DNA of 64,000 nucleotides from Leptospira koniambonensis (GCF_004769555.1 NZ_RQFY01000012.1:310001-374000); one strand, 5' to 3'. Shown: positions 9,564-20,130, counted from the stretch's first letter. The notes: generated by a model not told the origin, from the sequence alone. Numbers and translations are program-made.

Positions 9564-10112
9564 ATGCAGAAGAGGCCTCAACCGAAACCCACCGATAAGC
9601 TATTTACTCATAGAATTAATGAGAAAATTACAGGGGTTGCCCAAGTTAGATTGGTGTCGGATGACGGAGCAATGATCGTTTCTTTTGACGAGGCATTACG
9701 ACGCGCTAAAGAAGAAAACTTGGACTTGGTAGAAGTATCTGGCGACCAAGAGATTCATGTCTGCAAGATCATCGATTACGGTAAATATAAGTTCGAACTA
9801 CTTAAAAAGAGTAAGGAAGCTAAGAAGAAACAACACGTAATCAACGTGAAAGAAGTGAAGATCCGTCCAAGGATCGAACAACATGATTACGATATTAAAA
9901 AACGCCACGCAGTGGAGTTTCTTCAAAAAGGTGACAAAGTTAAAGTCAGCCTTCGCTTTCGCGGTCGTGAAATGATGCACTCCGAACTCGGGATGAACGT
10001 AGTAAATCGAATGGTAGAAGATTTGAAATCGGTCGGTACTCCGGAAAGAGAACCAGTGTTAGACGGCCGCCAAATCGTTGTAGTTATCACACCTCTTGCT
10101 GCAAAGCAATAG
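9564..10112 (+). CDS. infC: Translation initiation factor IF-3
   Basis: 182 aa. Binds the 30S subunit, blocks premature 50S joining and checks the initiator tRNA. IF3-N (about 10-80; [18 protein letters not shown]) and IF3-C (about 85-175; [16 protein letters not shown]) are both complete. The start is an ordinary ATG, unlike the AUU of E. coli. First gene of infC-rpmI-rplT; rpmI follows after 33 nt. Confidence 0.97.
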   Translation: MQKRPQPKPTDKLFTHRINEKITGVAQVRLVSDDGAMIVSFDEALRRAKEENLDLVEVSGDQEIHVCKIIDYGKYKFELLKKSKEAKKKQHVINVKEVKIRPRIEQHDYDIKKRHAVEFLQKGDKVKVSLRFRGREMMHSELGMNVVNRMVEDLKSVGTPEREPVLDGRQIVVVITPLAAKQ

Positions 10113-10145
10113 AGTAAATATTCAGGAATTATCGAGGTAGGGGAA

Positions 10146-10349
10146 ATGCCTAAGCTTAAAACAAATAGAGCCGCAGCTAAACGGTTCAAGTTTTCCAAAA
10201 ATAATAAAATAAAACGGAAGAGTATGAACACCCGTCACATTCTTACCAAAAAAGGACCCAAAAGACGTCGTCGTCTTAGAGGAATGACTTTGGTAGTGGA
10301 TGCGGATTGGAAAGCAATCGTTAGACTCATGCCTTACGGAGTTCGATAA
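10146..10349 (+). CDS. rpmI: 50S ribosomal protein L35
   Basis: 67 aa, very basic. It opens [14 protein letters not shown], the L35 signature, and contains [14 protein letters not shown]. Component of the large subunit. Its stop overlaps the rplT start by one base (TAATG), so the two are translationally coupled. Confidence 0.97.
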   Translation: MPKLKTNRAAAKRFKFSKNNKIKRKSMNTRHILTKKGPKRRRRLRGMTLVVDADWKAIVRLMPYGVR

Positions 10350-10702
10350 TGCCACGCGCAACAAACGGAACCATTCACAAGAATCGTCGTAAAAAAATCC
10401 TAAAAACCGCAAAAGGTTTCAGAGGAGCAAGATCCAAACTTTACAGAACTGCGAAATCCGCGGTAATGAAAGCGGGTCAATGGGCGTATAGAGACAGAAG
10501 AGCAAAAAAACGTGATTTCCGTAAACTTTGGATTATCCGTATCAATGCTGCTGCTCGTGAAGCTGGACTTTCTTATTCTCAGTTCATGTATGGACTGAAA
10601 AAAGCCAATATTTCTTTGGACAGAAAAGCCCTTGCAGAACTTGCGTTTAACGACAAAGAAACTTTCAACGCTTTAGTTGAAAAAATCAAGGTAGCGGCGT
10701 AA
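10349..10702 (+). CDS. rplT: 50S ribosomal protein L20
   Basis: 117 aa, the usual length. Diagnostic segments: [20 protein letters not shown] near the N-terminus and [20 protein letters not shown] in the middle. Binds 23S rRNA early in 50S assembly and in other bacteria represses its own operon. Last gene of infC-rpmI-rplT; a hairpin and a strong terminator follow. Confidence 0.97.
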   Translation: MPRATNGTIHKNRRKKILKTAKGFRGARSKLYRTAKSAVMKAGQWAYRDRRAKKRDFRKLWIIRINAAAREAGLSYSQFMYGLKKANISLDRKALAELAFNDKETFNALVEKIKVAA

Positions 10703-10720
10703 TCAATATTCGCCCTTAGG

Positions 10721-10742
10721 AAGGTCCGGTTTTTCGGATCTT
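10721..10742 (+). other. Hairpin after rplT
   Basis: AAGGTCCG and CGGATCTT pair (one G-U) around a T-rich loop, just before the main terminator. It may protect the 3' end or help termination. Confidence 0.4.
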
Positions 10743-10752
10743 CCCGCCTGAA

Positions 10753-10786
10753 AAAGCCCGTAATTCTACGGGCTTTCTTCGTTTTT
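10753..10786 (+). terminator. Intrinsic terminator of infC-rpmI-rplT
   Basis: Ten-base-pair stem AAAGCCCGTA / TACGGGCTTT with loop ATTC, then CTTCGTTTTT. Confidence 0.85.
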
Positions 10787-10934
10787 AGAAAAAAAGGTTT
10801 TTCTCTTTTTCAGAAAGATGAAAAATGGGATGGATTTTGCCGATTTGGCTTGTCCCAAATATTTAGGCGGAATTTCGCTCTAAGTGTAATTTTATAAAAT
10901 AAACCACTCCAACTAAGGAGAACGAGGTTCGCAC

Positions 10935-11615
<681 letters not shown>

Positions 11616-11620
11616 TTTTT

Positions 11621-11920
11621 ATGAGTGAGAAAGTCAAAGCTCGTATTCTGGGCGAAGACTATACGATAGTAGGCGATGCCGATTCGGAGTATATCCATAG
11701 GCTCGCCGAACTAGTAGACCGAAAAGTTCGTGAGTTACAATTAGGAATGCCTAACGCGCCTAAATTGAAACTCGCGGTACTCGCAGCCTTAAATTTCGCA
11801 GACGAATTGGAACAATCCAAAAATCAAACGGGCGACTCTGGACCTTCTTCTCCCGAAGCGGAAGAAAAGACCAAAAAATTGATCACTCTTTTAGAAGAAG
11901 GTTTGATCGGAGATCTTTGA
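11621..11920 (+). CDS. zapA: Cell division protein ZapA
   Basis: 99 aa. The N-terminal ZapA fold shows VKARILGEDYTIVGDADSEY, followed by LAELVDRKVRELQ, then a helical region rich in Ala and Leu and a short polar tail. ZapA bundles FtsZ filaments at mid-cell. It sits between the coiled-coil gene (5-nt gap) and fau (1-nt gap), so the three are one unit. Confidence 0.87.
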   Translation: MSEKVKARILGEDYTIVGDADSEYIHRLAELVDRKVRELQLGMPNAPKLKLAVLAALNFADELEQSKNQTGDSGPSSPEAEEKTKKLITLLEEGLIGDL

Positions 11921-11921
11921 T

Positions 11922-12509
11922 TTGGTTTCTAAATCGGAAGCCAGAAAGAAAATAAAATCTCTTCTCTTGGGAGTTCCTTCCAGGAAAGAAAAAGAAGAAA
12001 GTATCCGCGCTAATCTTCTGGAATTTCTGAGACATAGCTCATCTTCTACCCAATTAAAAATCATCTCCTATGTTGCTGATGATTTTGAAATTTCTCCTTT
12101 TCTACCGTTAGTCCCTTCTTTATTATTAGGAAGATTAGGTTTAGACATATTTTTTCCAAAAGTAACAAATTCAGGACTTGAATTTAGATTAGGTTCCGGA
12201 TTTTCCCGAGGGGCTTTCGGTATTTTAGAACCAACTGGAGAAGGTTTATTACAACCGGAAAATGCAGATTGGATTATTGTGCCCGCCCTGGGTTGGAATA
12301 GGGAGGGAGCAAGGCTTGGAAGAGGGAAAGGTTTTTACGATCGTTCTCTAAAGGATATACTTTCCGAAAAAATGATTGGCCTTTCTTTTGAGGACCTATA
12401 CCCTTGCGATTTTTCTGAGGAGCCCCACGATCTGAAAGCAGGTACTGTGATTACAGAGAAAAAAAACCATTGCTTTCCCGGTAAAATGGGAGAAAAATCA
12501 GTCGGATAA
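11922..12509 (+). CDS. fau: 5-formyltetrahydrofolate cyclo-ligase
   Basis: 195 aa. Converts 5-formyl-THF to 5,10-methenyl-THF with ATP (folate recycling). Evidence: the family signature GWNREGARLGRGKGFYDRSL (GRGKG[FY]YDR type) and the N-terminal basic motif SEARKKIKSLL. The start is TTG 11922, one base after the zapA stop. The zapA-fau order also occurs in gammaproteobacteria, where the 6S RNA gene lies between them; there is no room for it here. The N-terminal part is more diverged than the signature region. Confidence 0.88.
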   Translation: MVSKSEARKKIKSLLLGVPSRKEKEESIRANLLEFLRHSSSSTQLKIISYVADDFEISPFLPLVPSLLLGRLGLDIFFPKVTNSGLEFRLGSGFSRGAFGILEPTGEGLLQPENADWIIVPALGWNREGARLGRGKGFYDRSLKDILSEKMIGLSFEDLYPCDFSEEPHDLKAGTVITEKKNHCFPGKMGEKSVG

Positions 12510-12535
12510 TTCGATTGGGAGTTTCTTTTTCGGGG

Positions 12536-12614
12536 GGCTCCGTGTCGACAATGTACTAAGCCGGAAACTTGTGCCCAAGGTTTCCGTTTTGAAAGAGTAA
12601 GTGGCGGAGAACCG
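12536..12614 (+). promoter_or_regulatory. Structured RNA leader masking the cheW ribosome site
   Basis: Nested pairings: CTCCG (12538-12542) with CGGAG (12605-12609); TACT (12554-12557) with AGTA (12596-12599); and a 10-bp stem CGGAAACTTG (12562-12571) with CAAGGTTTCCG (12576-12586, one bulged G) closed by loop TGCC. The GGAG Shine-Dalgarno of cheW lies in the outer stem, so folding would hide it. No known riboswitch class is recognised. Confidence 0.5.
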
Positions 12615-13109
12615 GTGAAAACCATAGATAAAAACAACCACGCGGAACAAAACCAAGAAGAGAAAGAGCTGGATACTATCCAGGAGTTTCTCACATTCGA
12701 AGTGGATAAGGAAATTTTCGGGATCGATATTCTTTATATCCACGAAATCCTAAAACCGGTTCCTATTACAAGAATTCCTAATGTAGAGGGTTTTATATTA
12801 GGGGTGATCAACTTAAGAGGTGAGATCATTCCTATCATGGATTTGAAGGAACTTTTTGGATTAGGTTTTTGTGATATTCTTCCTTCTACTCGGATCATTG
12901 TTGTTGTCACTGGAGAAAAAAGGGCAGGTCTCGTAGTTGACTCAGTAAGACAAGTTGTTAAGATCCGAAAAGATAAGGTCAGTCAAGCGGACGAAGATCT
13001 TAGCGTAAATTATAGTGAACTTATAGAATCAGTCAGCCAGTTCGAAGAATCTCTTATCCTTAACTTGAATCTTTCCAAGGTAATGGATTATGCAGGGGAG
13101 GAAGCGTAA
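12615..13109 (+). CDS. cheW: Chemotaxis adaptor protein CheW
   Basis: 164 aa. CheW links receptors to CheA. A single CheW domain covers about residues 18-155 (FLTFEVDKEIFGIDILYIHE; VINLRGEIIPIMDL). Start is GTG 12615, with GGAG 5 nt upstream inside a hairpin. The stop is followed at once by the cheA start. First gene of a 13.5-kb string of very closely spaced genes. Confidence 0.95.
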   Translation: MKTIDKNNHAEQNQEEKELDTIQEFLTFEVDKEIFGIDILYIHEILKPVPITRIPNVEGFILGVINLRGEIIPIMDLKELFGLGFCDILPSTRIIVVVTGEKRAGLVVDSVRQVVKIRKDKVSQADEDLSVNYSELIESVSQFEESLILNLNLSKVMDYAGEEA

Positions 13110-16100
13110 ATGGCAGGAGTACTTGGCGAATACACAGAACTCTTTCTCGAAGAATCCGAAGACCAGATTGAAGAATTAAATGCGAATCTTCTAAAGCTGG
13201 AGAAGGATCAATCGGATCCTCAGACTATAAATGATATTTTCCGCGCGGCTCACTCTTTAAAAAGTTCCGCTGCTTTCGTTGGATTGTATAATCTTTCCGA
13301 CCTTGCTCATAAGATGGAGAATCTTCTCCAAAGTATTCGAGACGGAAAACTTGCAGTTAATTTATCTTTAGTAAATCTATTATTCCAATGTTTTGATTTG
13401 ATCAAGAACGTGATCGTGAATGTTGCTGCCGGCAAAAAAGTGGATACTCCTTATACGGATATGATCCAGAGACTGGAAGCTTACGAAAAAAATCCTGATG
13501 TAGCTTCTGCTCCGAGCGCGGCCGGAAGATCTATTTCTCAATCTGCAACTCCTGTTGCAAAACAAGAAGAACTTTCCGGCAACGGAATTGATCTGGATGC
13601 AGACGATCAAAAAGAATTAGAAGAAATTATCCGCAACGGTTCTGGAAAACCTTGGCTCTTAAAAGTGGGACTCAAAAAAGATTCTCCGATGAAGGGCTTA
13701 CGTTATACTCTGATTGTCCAAAACCTGAAAAACCTAGGCCAAGTTTTCCGCACTAAACCAAGCGCAGAAGAATTAGAGAATGGAACAGAGGCTCCGTATC
13801 TTTCTATACTGATCGTAAGTTCAGAATCCCAAGAAGAACTTACCAAGGCTGCAAACGTAGACATGGTAGAGAACCTGATGATCCAAGAGTTCAAACTAAG
13901 TGGTTATTCTGAAACTGGAGTTTCTGCTTCCTATCAACTGGATGAAGAAGAAAGAAGCACTGAGGCGAAAGTTACTTTAAAAAGTATTAAAGTATCTTCC
14001 GACAAACTGGATCAACTCATGAATAACGTGGGTGAGCTTGTGATCACGAACTCAGGCTTCCAGAAAATTTACGATGACCTTCTTCGCACATTCGGAGACG
14101 ATCAGTTATTCAATGAACTCAAAGGCCGTATCGATCTAATCAATCGTATTTCAAAGGAACTTCAATCGGGTATCATGAATATCCGGATGGTCCCAATTTC
14201 TACAGTTTTCCGTCGTTTCTCTCGTTTGGTCCGAGACCTTTCTTTAGAAACCGGCAAAACAGTGGATCTGGTTTTAAATGGAGAGTCTACTGAGCTGGAC
14301 AAAAAAGTTATCGATGCTTTGGGAGAGCCGCTTCTTCACTTGATCAGGAACTCTGTGGATCATGGTATCGAATCTCCAGAAGAAAGAAAAAGGTTTGGCA
14401 AACCTGAAACTGGAATTGTAGAGCTGAATGCTTACCAAGGCGGAAGCAATATTATGGTAGAGATCCGTGACGATGGTCGCGGATTAGATCTAGATAAGAT
14501 CCGCAAAAAAGCAATTGAGAAGGGACTCGTTTCTGAAACCGACGCAGCTGCTTTAGAAGAAAGTGATATTTATCAATTCATCTTTGCTCCTGGTTTCTCC
14601 ACTGCAGACAAGATCACTGATATCTCCGGCCGTGGTGTTGGAATGAATGTGGTGAATAGCCTTATCCAAGAATTCAAAGGTAAAATCCTGATCCAATCTC
14701 AGAAAGGATCAGGAACTTCTTTCGTTCTATCTTTCCCTCAAGCACTTGCGATCATTCCTTCTATCTTGATCGTAATGGAAGAAGAAGTTTATGCTTTCCC
14801 TCTTTCAGAAGTAAACGAAACCATCAAGGTAAACAACGAACAGATCACTACTCTGGAAGGGAACGAGATCATCAATTTAAGAGGAGAGGTTCTTCCTATC
14901 TACAGATTGAATCGTATCTTAGGTCTTCAGGACAAAACAGACAGAGAAGAATTCCCCGTTGTTATCGTTCAATATAAGGGCCGCAAGTTAGGCTTCATGG
15001 TGGATGAACTCGTTGGAAAACATGAGACAGTTATCAAGTCCCTGGAGAAAAACTTCAAAAATATCAAAGGACTTACCGGAGCTTCCATCATGGGAGATGG
15101 AACCATTATCATGGTTCTAGATATTCCAGGCCTTGTGGAATTTGCCGCAGAGTTGGAAGAGAATGCAAGATATGTGAATTACCATCTGGAAACGATGAAA
15201 CGTATCAGCACGATCCGAACCATCGAAACGGAAGAAGAGAAGTATATCCAAAAAACTTCTAATCCTACTAACGTTTATAATCATAAATTGCATGAGATCA
15301 CTACTCGTGAAAGAGAACGTCGTAAGAAGAGCGAACGTAAAAAATCAGAAGAATCCAAAAAGGTAATCGTAGCAAAAGAAGAACTCGAAAGAGAAATTTC
15401 TTCTACTCCGATCAAAACCACTATGGAGATCAGGCCTTCTGAAGAAAAACTGATCACTTCTACTGAAACTCCTTCTGAACTTTCTTCCAACACTGCAGTT
15501 CTGGAAAGACCTGCTGCTAAAAAAGAAGGAATGGAAGAAGCTTATAGATCTCACATCAACGAATTGATCTCTGATTCTCCAGTTTCTGATGAAGAAAGAA
15601 AAAGAGCGGATCATATTATAGAAGGTTTCTTAGAGCAGAAAAAACAGAGAATGATGTCTGTCGCTCACTCTAAGGAATTTACAGGAAACCTGAGCAAAGA
15701 ACAGATCAAGAAGATTGAATCTGTGGTTAATACTGGTATGATGAATGCCGGTATGGTACTTTCTCAGATCCTGAATAGGAACGTGGATCTGTTTATTCCT
15801 GAAATTATCATGAATGATAAAGAAGGTTTGGCTTCTGAGATCCGTTTCTCTGACGATAAATTCTACGGAATGAAAGTCAGAATGACTGGTGATCTGAACG
15901 GAAACATGTTAATGATGTTCTCGAGAGAGAATGCCAAAAATCTTGCCAGAGAACTTTTAGATTCTAATCCGAGCGGAGATGCTCTGGACGATGATACTAG
16001 GAGTGTTCTATCAGAGATCGCAAACATTGTTTGTGCCTCCGTTTTGAACTCTATTTCCAATAAGGCGAAAGTGGGTGTGATGCCGGATGTTCCGGAACTT

Positions 16101-16262
16101 GTGGAAGGAACCTTCCTAGAAGTTCTGGATGTTGTTAAACCGGAAAGAACTAAGTTCTTAAGTATGCTCACTGAATTTAATCATGAGGGAAACAACCTGT
16201 TAGGAGTACTTTTATTTCTTCCAGACTTCGATGAACTCATGGATTTGCTTCCGAAATTTTAA
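13110..16262 (+). CDS. cheA: Chemotaxis histidine kinase CheA with C-terminal CheC/CheX-like domain
   Basis: 1050 aa, much longer than a usual CheA. Order: HPt (phospho-acceptor His48 in AAHSLKSSA), poorly conserved P2-like region, dimerisation domain (about 292), HATPase (about 404-535; HLIRNSVDHG, DDGRGLD, GRGVGMNVV), CheW-like domain (about 544-680), a charged Lys/Glu linker, then about 808-1050 resembling the CheC/CheX/FliY phosphatase fold. The second CheC-type helix keeps the Glu-x-x-Asn pair (LSEIANIV, about 968); in the first (ESVVNTGMMNAG, about 869) the Asn is kept but the Glu position appears to be Ser. CheC-type proteins dephosphorylate CheY-P, so kinase and phosphatase may be joined. 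It phosphorylates CheY and CheB, both encoded next. Confidence 0.93.
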   Translation: MAGVLGEYTELFLEESEDQIEELNANLLKLEKDQSDPQTINDIFRAAHSLKSSAAFVGLYNLSDLAHKMENLLQSIRDGKLAVNLSLVNLLFQCFDLIKNVIVNVAAGKKVDTPYTDMIQRLEAYEKNPDVASAPSAAGRSISQSATPVAKQEELSGNGIDLDADDQKELEEIIRNGSGKPWLLKVGLKKDSPMKGLRYTLIVQNLKNLGQVFRTKPSAEELENGTEAPYLSILIVSSESQEELTKAANVDMVENLMIQEFKLSGYSETGVSASYQLDEEERSTEAKVTLKSIKVSSDKLDQLMNNVGELVITNSGFQKIYDDLLRTFGDDQLFNELKGRIDLINRISKELQSGIMNIRMVPISTVFRRFSRLVRDLSLETGKTVDLVLNGESTELDKKVIDALGEPLLHLIRNSVDHGIESPEERKRFGKPETGIVELNAYQGGSNIMVEIRDDGRGLDLDKIRKKAIEKGLVSETDAAALEESDIYQFIFAPGFSTADKITDISGRGVGMNVVNSLIQEFKGKILIQSQKGSGTSFVLSFPQALAIIPSILIVMEEEVYAFPLSEVNETIKVNNEQITTLEGNEIINLRGEVLPIYRLNRILGLQDKTDREEFPVVIVQYKGRKLGFMVDELVGKHETVIKSLEKNFKNIKGLTGASIMGDGTIIMVLDIPGLVEFAAELEENARYVNYHLETMKRISTIRTIETEEEKYIQKTSNPTNVYNHKLHEITTRERERRKKSERKKSEESKKVIVAKEELEREISSTPIKTTMEIRPSEEKLITSTETPSELSSNTAVLERPAAKKEGMEEAYRSHINELISDSPVSDEERKRADHIIEGFLEQKKQRMMSVAHSKEFTGNLSKEQIKKIESVVNTGMMNAGMVLSQILNRNVDLFIPEIIMNDKEGLASEIRFSDDKFYGMKVRMTGDLNGNMLMMFSRENAKNLARELLDSNPSGDALDDDTRSVLSEIANIVCASVLNSISNKAKVGVMPDVPELVEGTFLEVLDVVKPERTKFLSMLTEFNHEGNNLLGVLLFLPDFDELMDLLPKF

Positions 16263-16278
16263 ACACTAGGATTTTGTC

Positions 16279-17361
16279 GTGGTAGGAACTCCTGCGGACG
16301 GGTCGATTCGGGTCGTGATAATAGACGACTCCCTTTTGGTGCGAAATATTATTTCGGACCAGATCAAAAAAGAAAGTCGGATCCAAGTTATAGCTACCGG
16401 TAAAACCGGAGTGGATTGTATTGAACTAGCCACCAAGCTAAGACCTGATATTGTAATTTTAGATGTAGAGATGCCTGTGATGGACGGGCTTACTGCACTC
16501 CAAGAACTTCAGAAACGAAAATTGGGTATTCCAGTAATGATGCTCTCTGTTTTGACACAGCACGGAGCTGATGCAACTTTCAAAGCATTGGAATACGGAG
16601 CCATAGATTTCGTTCCTAAACCTTCCTCTAGTAATCAATTTAATCCGGAAGAAATTGGAACAGTTCTCAAAAATAGAATACTCGCTTATTTCGATAGCTT
16701 ACGACCAAGTCATGCGGGCCTTGATCCCAAAAAAATCGTAGAAACGGTCAAAAGTAAAATTTTCAAAGATGAAAAGAAAACTGTGGAAGCGGTTTGTATT
16801 GGGACATCAACCGGAGGTCCGAAGGCATTACAGACTGTTTTTTCTGATTTTCCGGAGAATTTTCATCTACCAATTTTCGTCGTACAACATATGCCTGTGG
16901 GTTTTACGAAAGCGTTTGCTTCTCGTTTAAATGATCACTCTAAAATTACAGTAAAGGAAGCCGAAGACGGAGAAGAAGTTCGTCCCGGAACAGGTTACGT
17001 AGCTCCGGGTGATGCACATTTGAAGATCGAATCTAAGGCAGGACGTAAATGGATTGCCTTAGGTAGGGAAGCACTGGTAAATGGACACAGGCCCTCAGTC
17101 GAAGTTTTATTCGACAGCGCAATCCGGGAATACGGGAGCGCCTTAGTCGGTGTGATTATGACCGGCATGGGAAAAGATGGAGCGGCGGCGACTCTCAGAA
17201 TGAGAGAGACTGGAGCTTCTACTGTTGCCCAAGACGAGGACAGCTCCGTGATCTTCGGAATGAATCGCCAAGCCATCGAAATGGGTGGGGTTCAGTTCGT
17301 AGAACCAGTAAGCGCAATAACATCAAGGATACTTTCCATTCTTAAAGAAAGGGGAAACTAA
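16279..17361 (+). CDS. cheB: Protein-glutamate methylesterase/glutaminase CheB
   Basis: 360 aa. Receiver domain (phospho-Asp62 in [12 protein letters not shown]) joined to a C-terminal methylesterase domain with the catalytic Ser in [13 protein letters not shown] (about 177), His in [10 protein letters not shown] (about 204) and Asp in TGMGKDGA (about 300). Removes methyl groups from receptors and deamidates glutamines. GTG start, 16 nt after cheA. The first codons overlap a degenerate GGAACTCC palindrome. No cheR is present in the window. Confidence 0.96.
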   Translation: MVGTPADGSIRVVIIDDSLLVRNIISDQIKKESRIQVIATGKTGVDCIELATKLRPDIVILDVEMPVMDGLTALQELQKRKLGIPVMMLSVLTQHGADATFKALEYGAIDFVPKPSSSNQFNPEEIGTVLKNRILAYFDSLRPSHAGLDPKKIVETVKSKIFKDEKKTVEAVCIGTSTGGPKALQTVFSDFPENFHLPIFVVQHMPVGFTKAFASRLNDHSKITVKEAEDGEEVRPGTGYVAPGDAHLKIESKAGRKWIALGREALVNGHRPSVEVLFDSAIREYGSALVGVIMTGMGKDGAAATLRMRETGASTVAQDEDSSVIFGMNRQAIEMGGVQFVEPVSAITSRILSILKERGN

Positions 17362-17363
17362 TT

Positions 17364-17726
17364 ATGGCCAGAATTCTCGTAGTAGACGATGCAAAATTCA
17401 TGAGGACCATGGTGAAGGACGCACTCGTCGCCGGAGGGCATGAGATCGTCGGCGAGGCCGAAAACGGAAACATCGCTGTTGATCAGTACAAAGCGATTAA
17501 GCCGGACCTAGTCACCATGGATATCACCATGAGAGAAAAAGACGGGATCGAAGCAGCCCAGGAAATTTTTAAATTAGATCCGAAAGCACGTATCATCATG
17601 GTAACTGCTCTTGGTCAGGAAGAACTTCTTGCGAAAGCGATCAAGATGGGAGTGAAGGATTTCGTAGTAAAACCTTTCTCACCTGAAAGATTGCAACAGG
17701 CGGCAGAAAAAGCACTGAATTCATAA
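17364..17726 (+). CDS. cheY: Chemotaxis response regulator CheY
   Basis: 120 aa stand-alone receiver domain. Acidic pair Asp8-Asp9 (LVVDDAKFM), phospho-acceptor Asp53 (VTMDITM), the switch Thr in MVTAL and Lys in VVKPFS are all present. Phospho-CheY sets flagellar motor direction through FliM/FliY. It lies 2 nt after cheB and 4 nt before scpA. The link with CheA and CheB is clear from the gene order. Confidence 0.95.
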   Translation: MARILVVDDAKFMRTMVKDALVAGGHEIVGEAENGNIAVDQYKAIKPDLVTMDITMREKDGIEAAQEIFKLDPKARIIMVTALGQEELLAKAIKMGVKDFVVKPFSPERLQQAAEKALNS

Positions 17727-17730
17727 AAAG

Positions 17731-18507
17731 ATGGAGAGAGAAAACGCCACACAATCCTTCGTAGTTCAATGGAACAATTCCGAAGGTGGTATTACAGAGG
17801 GACCTTTAAGTCTTCTCTGGTCTCTTATCGAAAGTTATAAGGTGGATATATTTGAAGTATCCCTTTCTCAAATCACCCAAGACTTTCTAAACTTCATTAA
17901 GATTTCTGCAAGTATTCATATAGACATGGGAGCGGAATACGCTCTTATGGCCGCTAATTTAGTTTATCTCAAATCTAAAGCATTATTACCCGATCCAGGT
18001 TTCGAAGAAGAAGATTATGATCCTCCTCTTCCGCCTGAACTGGTCGAAAAACTTCTAGAACATAAAAAATTCCAATTAACCGCCCAGAAAATGGGGGATG
18101 TGGATAAGGTCCAGGCTGGAGTATTTTCCAGAGAAACCAATCAGGTTATAGATGAGTCTGAATCCTGGCTGGATCTAAGCCTTTTAGATTTGATTTCCGC
18201 ATTTAATGAGATCTTGGAAAAACGGGAAGATGAAGGCGAGATTCCCGCTTTACTTACCGCGCCCCACCGGTATTCTGTCGAAGAAAAGATGGGTACCATT
18301 TCCGAACTGCTCGTCGAACGTTCGGATATCTCCTTTGAAGAATTGTTTTCTCAAGTCAAGCCTGAGAAAGCCGAGATAGTAGCCGTCTTTCTGGCAATGT
18401 TGGAGCTCTGCAAACAGAGAATTGTATCCATCCGCCAGCATCGCACATTCGGCGAAATTCGTATATTCTTGGTGGGAGAACCGTGGAACGCGACAAAGCC
18501 GGCTTAA
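17731..18507 (+). CDS. scpA: Segregation and condensation protein A
   Basis: 258 aa. Kleisin partner of SMC that closes the condensin ring with ScpB. Family motifs: GPLSLLWSLIESYKVDIFEV near the N-terminus, YALMAANLVYLKSKALLP, and a C-terminal winged helix (VAVFLAMLELCKQ). ATG start 4 nt after cheY. The 3' end overlaps scpB by 25 nt. Confidence 0.94.
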   Translation: MERENATQSFVVQWNNSEGGITEGPLSLLWSLIESYKVDIFEVSLSQITQDFLNFIKISASIHIDMGAEYALMAANLVYLKSKALLPDPGFEEEDYDPPLPPELVEKLLEHKKFQLTAQKMGDVDKVQAGVFSRETNQVIDESESWLDLSLLDLISAFNEILEKREDEGEIPALLTAPHRYSVEEKMGTISELLVERSDISFEELFSQVKPEKAEIVAVFLAMLELCKQRIVSIRQHRTFGEIRIFLVGEPWNATKPA

Positions 18508-19052
18508 AAGGACTGATAGAAGCGCTGCTTTTCCTTTCCGGAGAGCCACTTAAACTAGCCAGTATCGCAAAATCCATAGACTGCGAAAAACAGGAAGCTC
18601 GTGATATACTAGACGAGTTGATCTTGGATTACCAAGAGAAGGACGGAGGATTCGTTCTTAGAGAGATCGCAGGCGCTTATCAATTTTCTACGAACGAAAA
18701 ATATTCTGAAATTTTAGCAAAACTTTTCAAAGAGAAGAAGAGAGAACAACTTTCTCGTTCCAGTTTAGATACTTTGGCGATCATTGCTTATAAACAGCCG
18801 ATCACATTATCTGAAATTGATGATATACGAGGAGTTTCTTCCAGAGCGATGGTAACTTCTCTCATATCTAAAAAACTGGTTAAACCAGTTGGTAATAAAG
18901 AAGTTCCTGGAAGACCTGCATTGTACGGAACTACTAAAGATTTTTTAATACATTTCGGATTAAATAAACTGACCGATTTACCTGCCCCTGTGGAAGTGAA
19001 GGAATTAAAATTCGAAAACCTGGATGATTTGATAGAGAATGGCCAAGAATAA
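18483..19052 (+). CDS. scpB: Segregation and condensation protein B
   Basis: 189 aa. Two winged-helix domains; signature LDTLAIIAYKQPITLSEID and the GRPALYGTT segment are typical of ScpB, the ScpA partner in the SMC complex. GTG start (18483) inside the end of scpA, and it overlaps pheA by 14 nt, so scpA-scpB-pheA are translationally coupled. Confidence 0.95.
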   Translation: MERDKAGLKGLIEALLFLSGEPLKLASIAKSIDCEKQEARDILDELILDYQEKDGGFVLREIAGAYQFSTNEKYSEILAKLFKEKKREQLSRSSLDTLAIIAYKQPITLSEIDDIRGVSSRAMVTSLISKKLVKPVGNKEVPGRPALYGTTKDFLIHFGLNKLTDLPAPVEVKELKFENLDDLIENGQE

Positions 19053-20130
19053 CGACAAACTGAAAGAGTTCCGGGATAAGATTGATTCCCTGGACAAAGA
19101 AATCGTAAAGGCTATCCAGGCCAGGGCGGAAATTGCCTCCGAGATCGGAGAGATCAAAAGAGAGAATAACGAACCTATCTATCGCCCTGATAGAGAGAAA
19201 GACGTTTACGAAAAAATCCTTGGACTGAATGGAGGGCCTCTTCCGGACAAGGTGTTGATTGCAATTTATAGAGAGATCATGTCCGGCTCCTTCTCCGTGG
19301 AGAAGGGTTTAAAGATAGGTTATCTTGGACCAGAAGGATCTTTTTCTCACCAAGCGGTTCGTGCAAGATTCGGAACTTCTGTTGAGGCAACTGAATTTCC
19401 TTCTATCCCGGAAGTATTCCGTGCGGTTGAAACTGATAAAGTCGATTACGGAGTTGTTCCTGTGGAAAATTCTTCCGAAGGACTTGTGAACTCCACTCTG
19501 GATCAGTTCTTAGTTTCTGATCTAAATATTTATTCTGAAATTTATCTTAAGATACATTTAAATCTTTTGGGACATGAACATGATCTTTCTAAGATCAAAA
19601 CCTTATACGGTATCAAGATCGCAAATTCTCAATGCAGAAATTGGATCGCTGCCAACCTTCCCCATGTAGAAGTTTCAGAAACTCCTTCTACTTCCAGGGC
19701 GGCGAGTATTGTTGCGGAGAAGAAGGAAGCATGTGCTGCAATAGCTTCTTCCATTGCTGCTGAAATTTACGGTTTGGATCTGGTTCGCGAATCCATCGAG
19801 GATATGTCTGATAATACTACCAGATTTTTGATCATTGGTAAAAACCAATGTCCTCCTACAAGTAACGATAAAACTTCCGTGGTGTTTTCCATTCCGGATA
19901 AACCAGGTTCTTTATACAAAGTATTAAAACCTATCTTTGATAAAGGGATTAATATGACCAAGATAGAGTCGAGGCCCACACGCAGGACTTCTTGGGAGTA
20001 TAACTTCTTCATAGATTTTTTAGGTCATAAAAAGGATCCTCAGATAGAAGAGGTCCTCAACGTATTAAAAGAAAATACAATCTATCTCAGGATTTTGGGA
20101 TCTTATCCGATCTCTCCACCTAACCCGTGA
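19039..20130 (+). CDS. pheA: Bifunctional chorismate mutase / prephenate dehydratase
   Basis: 363 aa P-protein. Chorismate mutase helix bundle (1-90; [15 protein letters not shown]), prephenate dehydratase (95-275; [22 protein letters not shown] and the catalytic TTRF in [10 protein letters not shown]) and an ACT domain (about 280-360) that in this family binds phenylalanine for feedback inhibition (ESRPTRR segment). Makes phenylpyruvate from chorismate. It overlaps scpB (14 nt) and tyrA (4 nt, GTGA). Confidence 0.96.
   Translation: MAKNNDKLKEFRDKIDSLDKEIVKAIQARAEIASEIGEIKRENNEPIYRPDREKDVYEKILGLNGGPLPDKVLIAIYREIMSGSFSVEKGLKIGYLGPEGSFSHQAVRARFGTSVEATEFPSIPEVFRAVETDKVDYGVVPVENSSEGLVNSTLDQFLVSDLNIYSEIYLKIHLNLLGHEHDLSKIKTLYGIKIANSQCRNWIAANLPHVEVSETPSTSRAASIVAEKKEACAAIASSIAAEIYGLDLVRESIEDMSDNTTRFLIIGKNQCPPTSNDKTSVVFSIPDKPGSLYKVLKPIFDKGINMTKIESRPTRRTSWEYNFFIDFLGHKKDPQIEEVLNVLKENTIYLRILGSYPISPPNP

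Noticed and set aside
12536..12614. 6S RNA or small SRP RNA
   Set aside because: Position after fau and a GGGGGGCTCCG start recalled these, but the SRP core loop is not conserved and the length is too short for 6S. Kept only as a structured leader.
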